Shown: positions 1 through 6,164, counted from the stretch's first letter. The stretch is 8,614 nucleotides of DNA from Pirellulaceae bacterium (GCA_020846515.1 JADLDX010000526.1:1-8614); one strand, 5' to 3'. The notes: generated by a model from the letters alone, not told the origin. Program-made: numbers and translations.

Positions 1-22
1 GCTGAGTGACGTTGAGCCGTTC

Positions 23-2134
23 ATGCACTTTCGACGGTTGTTCTATTTGCGAGGCGCGAACATCTGGTCGCGTCGTTCGTGCATGGAAGTTTGGGTTGAT
101 CTGGGGGCTCTTAAAGATTTTTCTAGTGAAATGATGCCAGGCTTTAACGAGCGTTACAAAGCCTGGTTGCCGACGGTGGTGGAGCATCGTTGCAGTGTGG
201 GTGAACGCGGCGGTTTTTTTCAACGTCTGGATCGCGGCACTTATCTGGCGCATATTCTGGAACATACGACGTTGGAACTGGAAACCTTGGCTGGCAGCGA
301 AGTGGGCTTTGGCCGTGCCAGAGAGATGAGCGAGGAAGGTGTCTACAAGGTAGCCATTCGCTTTGAAGAAGAAAGCGTGGGAGAAGCCTGCTTGTATGCC
401 GCTCGCGAACTACTCAAGGCTTGCATCTACGATTTGCCATACGATGTGACGGCTGAGGTTGCACGCTTGCGCGATATGGCGGATCGGCGATTGTTGGGCC
501 CTAGTACCAAAGCGATCTTGGCTGCGGCCGCTGAACGGAACATACCGTTTCGCCGGCTAACCATGGGTTCCTTATGTGTGCTGGGACATGGAAACAAACA
601 GCGACGCATTTGGACTGCCGAAACCGATCGCACCGGTGCCATTGCAGAATCGATTGCACAGGACAAGGCGCTCACAAAACGTTTACTGCATTCGATAGGT
701 GTGCCGGTACCCGAAGGCCGTCGCGTCATGGATGCCGAAGATGCCGTCACGGCGGCAGCCGAAATCAATTTGCCTGTCGTCGTCAAACCCTTGGATGGCA
801 ATCATGGTCGAGCGGTCATTCCTAACTTGACCGAGCCCGATGACATTCGGCATGCCTTCGGTTTGGCGTTGGCCGAGGGCAGCGGTGTGATCGTCGAACG
901 ATTTGTGCCAGGCGACGAGCATCGCTTGTTGGTGGTCGGTGATCGTTTGGTGGCCGCGGCTCGTGGTGAACCAATCACTGTCACCGCCGATGGTGTGCAA
1001 AGCGTACAACAACTGATCGAAAACGTGGTGAACAAAGACCCGCGGCGCGGGGAAGATGAGTCGCAACCGCTCAGCCCAGTCGAAATCAATGATGCGCTGC
1101 GGATCGTGCTGACACAGCAGAAGCTGACGCTCGAGAGCATTCCTCAGTCTGGCGCAGAAGTCTTGATCAAGCGTTACGACAATCTATCGATGGATGTCAC
1201 CGACCAGGTGCATCCATCAGTCGCAAACCACGTTGTTCGAGCGGTTCAGATGGTGGGCTTGGATATTGCCGGAGTCGATTTGGTGACTCGCGATATATCG
1301 CAGCCACTAGAAGAACAATTAGGGGCCATCGTCGAAGTGAATGCCGGGCCCGGTCTCTTGATGCACATCAAGCCATCACAGGGACAAGCCCAACCGGTGG
1401 GACCGGCGATTATCGACCACATCTTTTCAGAACCTGGTGACGCGCGCATCCCGGTGATCACCGTGACTGGTTCACATCAGGCTGCGGAGGTGGTCCGCAT
1501 GCTGACGCGCGTATTGATGTCAGCCGGGCATTGCGTGGGTTGGTCTGACGGATTTGGTCTGCATATGAATGACCAGGTACTCGATCGGAAATCGACCAGT
1601 TCGACTGAGCATATGCAGCGCATTTTATTGAATCCGCAATGTACTGCGGCGGTGGTTGCCTTGCAGCCGGAAAGTATCCTGCGCGAAGGTATGGACTTTG
1701 ATCGCGGCGACGTGGCCATCGTCACAGATGTGGACTGGCAGCAGCATTTGGGAGGCGAATTCGATCTTTATGAGCGCGCGAAGGTCTTCAGTGTGTTTCG
1801 ATGTGCAGTGGATGTCATCTTGCCCGGTGGCACGGCTGTGCTCAATGCCGAAGATGAGATGGCTCTAGAGATGAAGCCGCTCAGCCAGGCCGGAGTCATA
1901 CTCTATGGCGCGGACCCTGCTCTGCCAGCGCTGCTCGAGCATCGCGCGGCTGGACAAACCGTCGTCTCATGCATCGATCATCACATCGTTGTGTTTCAAG
2001 GCGACCGCGAGCATCACTTGTTTGACTACCGTCTTTTGGGCGTCTCCTGCCAAACCGCTTTGGCCGTGACAGCCGCGGCATGGCATCTTGAGTGCATTGA
2101 TAAAGTGACCACCACGGAAGTGCCCGCGGATTAA
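23..2134 (+). CDS. CphA2-like shortened cyanophycin synthetase with degenerate Mur-ligase half
   Basis: 703 residues. Cyanophycin synthetases extend a poly-Asp backbone (ATP-grasp half) and attach Arg (Mur-ligase-like half) in the cytoplasm. Residues 1-160 match the CphA N-terminal domain: LRGANIW at 9-15, RGGFFQRL at 62-69, HILEHTTLELETLAG at 77-91, VGFGRARE at 94-101. The ATP-grasp domain (about 161-470) keeps VVVKPLDGNHGRAV (252-265), VERFVPGDEHRLLVVG (291-306) and the metal-binding-type GAIVEVNAGPGLLMHIKPS (434-452). The Mur-like part begins at IPVITVTG (476-483), but the P-loop GTNGKTTT of active enzymes is replaced by GSHQAAEV (483-490). The protein ends at a central-domain helix (TALAVTAAAWHL, 678-689) without a Mur C-terminal domain; full CphA is about 870-900 residues. 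Cyanobacterial CphA2 shows the same losses and polymerises beta-Asp-Arg dipeptides. The frame is open to the left edge, but Met at 23 puts LRG at residues 9-11, as in known CphA. Family call firm; CphA2-type activity inferred. Confidence 0.88.
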   Translation: MHFRRLFYLRGANIWSRRSCMEVWVDLGALKDFSSEMMPGFNERYKAWLPTVVEHRCSVGERGGFFQRLDRGTYLAHILEHTTLELETLAGSEVGFGRAREMSEEGVYKVAIRFEEESVGEACLYAARELLKACIYDLPYDVTAEVARLRDMADRRLLGPSTKAILAAAAERNIPFRRLTMGSLCVLGHGNKQRRIWTAETDRTGAIAESIAQDKALTKRLLHSIGVPVPEGRRVMDAEDAVTAAAEINLPVVVKPLDGNHGRAVIPNLTEPDDIRHAFGLALAEGSGVIVERFVPGDEHRLLVVGDRLVAAARGEPITVTADGVQSVQQLIENVVNKDPRRGEDESQPLSPVEINDALRIVLTQQKLTLESIPQSGAEVLIKRYDNLSMDVTDQVHPSVANHVVRAVQMVGLDIAGVDLVTRDISQPLEEQLGAIVEVNAGPGLLMHIKPSQGQAQPVGPAIIDHIFSEPGDARIPVITVTGSHQAAEVVRMLTRVLMSAGHCVGWSDGFGLHMNDQVLDRKSTSSTEHMQRILLNPQCTAAVVALQPESILREGMDFDRGDVAIVTDVDWQQHLGGEFDLYERAKVFSVFRCAVDVILPGGTAVLNAEDEMALEMKPLSQAGVILYGADPALPALLEHRAAGQTVVSCIDHHIVVFQGDREHHLFDYRLLGVSCQTALAVTAAAWHLECIDKVTTTEVPAD
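2131..2134. other. shared TTAA stop overlap of two convergent genes
   Basis: The four bases TTAA supply the TAA stop of the forward cyanophycin-like gene (2132-2134) and, on the other strand, the TAA stop of xerC (2133-2131). The two genes therefore end inside each other with no intergenic space for a terminator. Confidence 0.95.
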
Positions 2135-3033
2135 CCATTGGCTCGTGGGTGAGCCCGATTGTAAACCTCGCGCAGATTGGCTGTGGACAGGTGAGTATAG
2201 ATCTGGGTGGTGACCAGACTCTTATGGCCGAGTAACTCTTGTACGCTGCGAATATCTGCGCCGCGGTCGAGGAGATGGGTGGCGAAACTATGTCGCAATG
2301 TATGCGGAGTAGTACGCAGGTCCAGTCCAGTAAGCTTCAAGTACTTCTCGAGCATCCGCGCCACGCTGCGTGTGGTCAGACGCGTACCGAAGCGATTGAC
2401 GAATACAGGCGCCTCTCGCCCGGATGGTTCTTTGGGCGAAAGAACGCGTTGGGGGATGTAGGCTCGCAGCGCATCGACCGCGTATCTGCCCAGTGGGCTC
2501 ATGCGTTCCTTGCGCCCTTTGCCGCGAACGCGAGCCACGCCTTCACCGCAATCGATATCTCCATCGTTTAGACCGACCACTTCGCTGACGCGCAGACCCG
2601 CCGAATACATGGTTTCCAAGATTGCTAGATCGCGCAGTCCGAGCGTATCGCGTTTGGGCGGTGCATTGAGCAGCTTCAGTATTTCATCGCTGGTCAAAAA
2701 ATGCGGCAGTTTTCGTTGGCCGCGTGGGTTTCGCAGTGGTTTAGCCGGATTTGTGTCTGTCAGTTCGCGACGCTGTGCAAACTTATAGAAACTACGTAGC
2801 GAGGCGAGCTTGCGCGAAATGCTGGTTCGAGCATAACCGGCCTCGTGGAGGGCCGCGATATATCCCCGCAGGTCGCGAGGGGTAATCTCGGCTGGTGGTT
2901 TATCTCCGCCGAGTTGTTCGATCAGAAAATCAGCCAGATCAAGCAGGTCTTCGCGATACGATTTAATCGTCAGGTCCGACGCATTGCGTTCGGAGTCCAA
3001 GTATCGCAAGAACTGGGTGATCTCACTGCGCAT
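2131..3033 (-). CDS. xerC: tyrosine recombinase XerC
   Basis: 300 residues, the usual Xer length. Xer recombinases resolve chromosome dimers at dif during division. The N-terminal SAM-like core-binding domain spans about residues 1-90 (FLRYLDSERNASDLTIKSY, SISRKLASLRSFYKF). The catalytic domain spans about 110-295. All six catalytic residues are present: R148 in SAGLRVSE, K172 in GKGRKER, H244 and R247 in HTLRHSFATHLL, H270 in LLGHKSL, and nucleophile Y279 in TTQIYTHL. The tail YNRAHPRANG and the string SVQELLGH resemble XerC more than XerD; this is a judgement by eye. The ATG at 3033 is preceded by a GGTGA-like ribosome site (minus strand, about 3040-3044), five to six bases away. Its stop codon overlaps the stop of the convergent cyanophycin gene. 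A REP-like cluster lies immediately upstream. It is likely a chromosomal housekeeping gene, as no integrase-associated element borders are seen around it. Confidence 0.95.
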   Translation of the reverse strand: MRSEITQFLRYLDSERNASDLTIKSYREDLLDLADFLIEQLGGDKPPAEITPRDLRGYIAALHEAGYARTSISRKLASLRSFYKFAQRRELTDTNPAKPLRNPRGQRKLPHFLTSDEILKLLNAPPKRDTLGLRDLAILETMYSAGLRVSEVVGLNDGDIDCGEGVARVRGKGRKERMSPLGRYAVDALRAYIPQRVLSPKEPSGREAPVFVNRFGTRLTTRSVARMLEKYLKLTGLDLRTTPHTLRHSFATHLLDRGADIRSVQELLGHKSLVTTQIYTHLSTANLREVYNRAHPRANG

Positions 3034-3056
3034 AAAAATTCACCAAATGGTTTGCT

Positions 3057-3174
3057 GATCAGCCGCAAGCGCGCTAGCGTTCGGTTTTAGCCTGATTTAA
3101 TGCGGGCTGAAAACCGAGGGCTAGCGCCCTGCGGCTGATTAGCCGCAAGCGCGCTAGCGTCCGGTTTAGCCTGA
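3057..3174. repeat. three REP-like planctomycete palindromic repeats
   Basis: Three copies of an approximately 37-bp unit sit between xerC and the next gene. Copy A (3057-3095, +) reads GATCAGCCGCAAGCGCGC then TAGCGTTCGGTTTTAGCC. Copy B (3101-3140) is the same unit on the other strand, with GCAGGGCGCTAGCCC as its core. Copy C (3137-3174, +) nearly repeats A (AGCCGCAAGCGCGCTAGCG), with one T fewer in the following T-run. A and B form a long imperfect inverted repeat centred near 3098. The element type resembles interspersed repeats I recall from planctomycete genomes. It could form a strong hairpin on transcripts reaching either flanking gene. Confidence 0.85.
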
Positions 3175-3213
3175 CGGTTTAGCCTGACGGTTTAGCCTGA
3201 CGGTTTAGCCTGA
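3162..3213 (+). repeat. four perfect tandem copies of a 13-bp unit
   Basis: CGGTTTAGCCTGA is repeated exactly four times (3162-3174, 3175-3187, 3188-3200, 3201-3213). The first copy is the end of REP-like unit C, so the array looks like slippage expansion of the REP tail. It ends about 30 bp before the stop codon of the small minus-strand gene. Confidence 0.97.
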
Positions 3214-3244
3214 CTAAAGACCGACGCCTTACTGTCGTAGTAAT

Positions 3245-3559
3245 CTACTGTGGTAGTGTAAAGCGAGGAGTCACCATTCGTTCTGGTTTTGCGCCAGCTG
3301 GAACTCCCGAGGTCTGCGTGCCCATTGACGGCAAGTTTGGCAATGGGGTGGCAGTCAATTGACCTGCATCGACAGCGGCGGCCGTCTCGCGGATCTTCTT
3401 GCTCAGCACCGCGGCATCGTACCAACTGAAGCTCAGTTGCGGATCGGCAGCGTACCGCCCAAGCATCCGCAGAGTCTCGACGCGTCGTTCATCATCGTAC
3501 AAAAATATGTAGCGCTCTTCGCCCTTGACCATAGCCAGGACGTTGATTTCTTTGCTCAT
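3245..3559 (-). CDS. conserved-looking small protein of unknown function (planctomycete type)
   Basis: 104 residues, starting MSKEINVLAMVKGEERYIF. I do not know a function. The first 60 residues are compact and mixed alpha/beta in character (FLYDDERRVETLRMLGRYAA, SFSWYDAAVLSKKIRE). The last 45 are rich in Pro, Gly and Thr and probably disordered. There is no signal peptide, membrane segment or cysteine. I place the start at 3559 rather than at the upstream in-frame ATG at 3586 because a strong ribosome site, GGGAGGGA, lies about seven bases before it (minus strand, about 3567-3574). The style of the N-terminal half resembles short hypothetical proteins I recall from planctomycetes, but this was not checked. 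It lies between xerC and a lipoprotein gene on the same strand, with about 210 bp and 295 bp gaps, so an operon is doubtful. Confidence 0.75.
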   Translation of the reverse strand: MSKEINVLAMVKGEERYIFLYDDERRVETLRMLGRYAADPQLSFSWYDAAVLSKKIRETAAAVDAGQLTATPLPNLPSMGTQTSGVPAGAKPERMVTPRFTLPQ

Positions 3560-3645
3560 GCTGACATCCCTCCCTGGAGCATGCACTTGCTAATCCAATT
3601 ACCGCTTAACTGCTCCTCATGCGCTCGATCAAGTGGGTCGCGCAT
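3556..3645 (-). CDS. possible 29-codon ORF overlapping the small gene's start
   Basis: On the minus strand an ATG at 3645 opens 29 codons (MRDPLDRAHEEQLSGNWISK followed by CMLQGGMSA). The TGA stop at 3558-3556 overlaps the ATG of the 104-residue protein as ATGA. The frame stays open for 16 further codons upstream, back to a TGA beginning at 3696. The overlap is typical of translational coupling, and the ribosome site of the downstream gene lies inside this ORF. The peptide is hydrophilic at first and has one Cys and one Trp. No clear ribosome site precedes its own ATG. It could be a leader peptide, a tiny coupled protein, or chance; an ORF of this length is not rare. Confidence 0.3.
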   Translation of the reverse strand: MRDPLDRAHEEQLSGNWISKCMLQGGMSA

Positions 3646-3685
3646 CAGGTGAAGTTGAAGAGTAGTTGGTATGGCTCTGATAGTT

Positions 3686-3699
3686 GCTTGAATTCAAGC
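3686..3699. promoter_or_regulatory. 14-bp perfect palindrome, operator-like
   Basis: GCTTGAATTCAAGC is a perfect palindrome about 130 bp upstream of the 104-residue gene and 40 bp upstream of the 29-codon ORF (minus-strand direction). It could be a binding site for a dimeric regulator. No convincing -35/-10 pair was found beside it. The surrounding stretch 3646-3816 holds nothing else I can name. Confidence 0.3.
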
Positions 3700-3816
3700 T
3701 GAACTGTAGGACGGATGACGGACAAACGTGCCAGGTAAACTGTGTGTGTAACAGCAGTTGACACGGGGTGTTCCGGTAACGTCCAGCGGTTCTGCCTTTA
3801 ACGCCTTATGATGTCA

Positions 3817-3843
3817 AAAACCCAAGCAAAACAAGGGTTTTGC
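3817..3843 (-). terminator. hairpin after the lipoprotein gene, possible terminator
   Basis: AAAACCC (3817-3823) pairs with GGGTTTT (3835-3841). On the minus strand the stem is followed by a run of five T, starting about 13 bp after the lipoprotein stop codon. The stem has only three G-C pairs, so termination would be weak. A competing hairpin shares the bases: GCAAAAC (3826-3832) with GTTTTGC (3837-3843) around a four-base loop. Confidence 0.45.
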
Positions 3844-3854
3844 CTCTCAAGGCA

Positions 3855-5021
3855 TTACCGCTGGTATCGGTCCAAAGGCCATCGAAAGATCAAGCGGCTT
3901 TCTTCTTCGCCACCGCGACAAGCGAGCGTTTCGGTCACATGAAAATGACAACAGACTCTTATAAAGTCTTCGCTACGTTGAAGATACGCTTGCCAGCCCC
4001 CGAAGCGTACGTCGTCTCGGAAATAAAAGTAGTCCGAAACACGTCGCGTAAAATCTTCGTCATGACCGTTATAGTTACGCATGTGGGCGATGATCGGCTC
4101 GTGCTGAGGCACCAATGGAGGCCGCATGGCCGTAGGTGTTGCTGGAATAAATCCGCGGGGATCTGGCCAGTCTGTCGGTAGAGTCTCTGTTAGCGGATCA
4201 TCGAGAATGCTCAGCGCACTTGAACCAACCGCGCCATTGGTACCGTCTGCGGCTGCGATCTGTTGGTCCCCTTCGACGGCTGAAGCTGGCGCGACCAGTT
4301 CCCCGTCGGACTGATCTTCTGGCATCAGAGCGGGAGGCGGAACTACGGGAGGGGACTGTGGCGCTTCGACCGGCAAAGTTACCGCAGTCAGTTCAGGCGT
4401 CTGCGATTTGAGCTGCTCGGTCGCCAAGGCGCGCTGGGCTTCGTGATGCACCCAACGCGGAATCTTCTTTTCATCTTTCGTGCCCCAGGGCATACCGTAT
4501 CCAGGCAACACGGGATGGAAGCCAGGATTGGCGGCGTACCAGTTGACCTTCATGCTCATGCGCGGCGGGTAATAGGGCGAATAGTCGATTACCGAGCCCA
4601 ACAGGACCGCATCAACTCCTAAGTCGCGTGCCAGCGCTTGAAAGTCTTCACCTTTGGATAGTGGTTGGCTGTATTCTTCAAGCCGAGCCTTCACGACGCC
4701 CATGGGTAGAACTTCGAAGCCCGGGATAGCTTGCAATTCGTTGATGTATGCGAGCGTTACTCGTTCGGCGGAAAGCGTAGCTTCTTCACTCTGGTTGACA
4801 AACGGGAGAACCGCCACGGTGCGTAGTTGTGGGAAGGGGTTGTTGTATTGCGGTTTGTGGCGGATGTCGGGCATCAATGAGCAACCACTGCTGCACGCCC
4901 AGCAGATCGCAATAGCTAGCAGTATAGAGATCCAGCCGATCGAACGCGTGGATCGTTGATCGCTTTTGTGCCGCTGCCGGCTGTGGATGGAGGTTGGGTC
5001 AGGTGTGATGGACACGGCCAA
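3855..5021 (-). CDS. lipoprotein with TolB/CsgG-like N-terminal domain
   Basis: 388 residues. The N-terminus is basic (residues 14-27), followed by a hydrophobic stretch WISILLAIAICWA (30-42) and a lipobox SSGC with the modified Cys at 47, so it is a predicted lipoprotein. Residues 65-150 (LRTVAVLPFVNQSEE, AERVTLAYINELQAIPGFEV, ALARDLGVDAVLLGSVIDY) have the pattern of the TolB-N/CsgG/LpoB-like fold in periplasmic lipoproteins. Residues 205-310 are Pro/Ala-rich linker. The tail at 310-388 (MRNYNGHDEDFTRRVSDYFY, GGWQAYLQRSEDF) looks structured but is unknown to me. There is no ATG before the lipobox. The only usable starts are TTG at 5021 or GTG at 5015, with an in-frame stop ten codons upstream of the TTG and no strong ribosome site. 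The role is probably envelope-associated; the exact function cannot be assigned. Confidence 0.85.
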   Translation of the reverse strand: MAVSITPDPTSIHSRQRHKSDQRSTRSIGWISILLAIAICWACSSGCSLMPDIRHKPQYNNPFPQLRTVAVLPFVNQSEEATLSAERVTLAYINELQAIPGFEVLPMGVVKARLEEYSQPLSKGEDFQALARDLGVDAVLLGSVIDYSPYYPPRMSMKVNWYAANPGFHPVLPGYGMPWGTKDEKKIPRWVHHEAQRALATEQLKSQTPELTAVTLPVEAPQSPPVVPPPALMPEDQSDGELVAPASAVEGDQQIAAADGTNGAVGSSALSILDDPLTETLPTDWPDPRGFIPATPTAMRPPLVPQHEPIIAHMRNYNGHDEDFTRRVSDYFYFRDDVRFGGWQAYLQRSEDFIRVCCHFHVTETLACRGGEEESRLIFRWPLDRYQR

Positions 5022-5162
5022 GGTTGACTCTGCTGATGATGACTGGATTCAGCTTAGCCCGCCTACACGGCAACAGGCGCGATTTATGTGTAGACCACCC
5101 CCCGATGGCTAGAGCATGTCATCGGCAAAGTTTGCCTGACCGCTACAGATTATCTCGCGAGA
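5022..5162. other. intergenic stretch upstream of the lipoprotein gene
   Basis: This 140-bp stretch should contain the lipoprotein gene's promoter, but no clear -35/-10 pair was found. It ends in TCTCGCGAGA (5153-5162), a perfect 10-bp palindrome that directly touches the left inverted repeat of the next element. Confidence 0.4.
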
Positions 5163-5184
5163 AAAAGGGGTCAGGTCTATTTTC
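5163..5184 (+). repeat. left 22-bp inverted repeat
   Basis: This is identical to the reverse complement of 5950-5971. It carries GGGGTCAGG, a head similar to the internal GGGGACACAGG boxes. Confidence 0.95.
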
Positions 5185-5405
5185 TGCGGACTGATAAGAG
5201 ACCCGAAATGCGAGAGGCGTCTCGGGGCACAGGCAATCGTGCTCTGACGCAATGCTTGCATTGTCAAGGCGCGGGGGTTGTTACCGGGACATAGGCAATA
5301 ATGGTCGGCTCGGCGGGTGCACTTCTAGTTGAAATGCCAGCATTAGACGAAGGACACGGGGACAGCCACATCAGTGGACGACAGCGCATCGGAGTCAGGA
5401 GTCAT

Positions 5406-5435
5406 GGGGACACAGGCAATCCACGATTGCTAGCA
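5406..5435 (+). repeat. best-formed internal REP-like unit
   Basis: GGGGACACAG (5406-5415) is followed directly by the perfect hairpin GCAATC-CAC-GATTGC (5416-5430), and this runs into the core TTGCTAGCA. It is the clearest example of the head-plus-stem unit in the cassette. Confidence 0.75.
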
Positions 5436-5447
5436 CAACACCACACT

Positions 5448-5898
5448 GTCTGTGTTCCCGGGCCTCTGCACGATTGCTAGCACTACATCACAACGTCTGT
5501 GTCCCCGCTGCGATTCTTGTGCTAGCAATACACGATTGCGTGTGTCCCCGGCGGGGCCAAGAGTTTTCGCGTATTCGTGGCAAAGTCACTGCGTAATCAG
5601 GATAATGCTAGCATCGCATCATCCGGTCTCGTGGGTAGTTGCTAGCAAAAATGCGATGCCTGTGTCCCCGGGCGCGGTGTCCCCGGGCGTGCATTGACGG
5701 GCAACCACCGGGCCGAACACATGCTTGCTTTGCCATTGGCGAGTTTCCGGTTGGTTGGCACCTATAAAGTCGCTGGGTACTCTTGCTCGCCGGAGCAGAC
5801 CGACGATTCAATGCCAGCATTATCGAGCATTGCGTGTGTCCCCGGAAGGCGAACTACGGGCTATTGCTAGCAGAGGCGAGCATTGCCTGTGTCCCCGG
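5448..5898 (-). repeat. left-pointing REP-like units in the cassette
   Basis: CTGTGTTCCC or (C/G)TGTGTCCCC heads occur at 5448-5459, 5495-5506, 5535-5551, 5655-5671 (with an extra GGTGTCCCCGGG at 5677-5688), 5828-5845 and 5881-5898. Several have pairing arms just upstream: GCATCGCAT (5611-5619) with ATGCGATGC (5651-5659), GCAAT with ATTGC at 5525-5539, and CAATGC (5809-5814) with GCATTG (5827-5832). GCTAGC cores lie at 5476, 5521, 5607, 5641 and 5866. Confidence 0.7.
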
Positions 5899-5949
5899 TG
5901 GTTTCGTCTTGTCCACGAGTGGACGCCATAAGGAATGCCAACCAAAACG

Positions 5950-5971
5950 GAAAATAGACCTGACCCCTTTT
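5950..5971 (-). repeat. right 22-bp inverted repeat
   Basis: Reverse complement of 5163-5184 without mismatch. Beyond the 22 bp the flanks diverge (TCTCGCGAGA on the left, CCGGCATCGG on the right). Confidence 0.95.
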
Positions 5972-6002
5972 CCGGCATCGGTGCCTCTTGTCAGGCGCCT
6001 AA

Positions 6003-6164
6003 ACTAGTTGGTGGAGAAAACTGAACATTGGCTTGGATCTCGGGGTGATTTCACCGACACTCTTTGCCATGTTCGTCTTGATGGCCCTGTCGACCACAGT
6101 CATCACCTCTCCGGTTCTGATGTTGCTTGTCAAAAATCCACGGTCTCATGCTGATCTGACTTGA
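6003..6164 (+). pseudogene. 3' remnant of a CPA2-type Na+/H+ (KefC-like) antiporter gene
   Basis: From 6021 the frame reads LNIGLDLGVISPTLFAMFVL then MALSTTVITSPVLMLLV and ends LT-stop at 6162-6164. The string NIGLDLGVISPTLF followed by a TTxxTSPxL helix is characteristic of the last membrane segments of monovalent cation:proton antiporter-2 proteins. Only about 47 codons remain, where the whole domain needs about 380 or more. The same frame has a TAA at 6000-6002, and no plausible start precedes the homology. In another frame TTGGTGGAG (6008-6016) reads LVE, which could be the expected GL(V/M)E just upstream after small indels. The rest of the gene is absent: the REP cassette lies 5' of the fragment and the lipoprotein region lies beyond that. 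It is probably a decaying remnant of a deletion or rearrangement. Confidence 0.75.

Larger units (their letters stand above)
5163..5971. mobile_element. 809-bp REP-array cassette bounded by perfect 22-bp inverted repeats
   Basis: The left end (5163-5184) begins AAAAGGGGTCAGG and continues TCTATTTTC. The right end (5950-5971) is its exact reverse complement. Between them no protein is recognisable. The space is filled by REP-like units: a head GGGGACACAG, a short stem beginning GCAAT, and palindromic cores such as TTGCTAGCAA. Heads in the left part (5224, 5286, 5358, 5406) point right. From 5448 onward they appear as TGTGTCCCC, pointing left (5448, 5495, 5535, 5655, 5828, 5881). A head plus hairpin is the layout recognised by REP-associated tyrosine transposases (RAYTs), so a non-autonomous, trans-mobilised element is my inference. 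No transposase gene lies in it and no target duplication was found. Confidence 0.65.

Noticed and set aside
427..1725. Several minus-strand frames inside the cyanophycin-like gene
   Set aside because: Shadow frames opposite a well-conserved coding sequence, with biased composition and no domains.
5224..5898. The repeated boxes could be a CRISPR array
   Set aside because: Units vary in sequence and spacing, change orientation within the array, and no cas genes are present. The pattern is REP-like.
5452..5931. Open frames at 5452-5697 and 5725-5931 as a possible transposase or other gene of the cassette
   Set aside because: They are rich in Arg, Ser and Cys, built from the repeat units, have no HxH or catalytic Tyr context of a RAYT, and no ribosome sites.
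5153..5985. Target-site duplication flanking the cassette
   Set aside because: The bases outside the two 22-bp ends (CTCGCGAGA and CCGGCATCGG) show no direct repeat.
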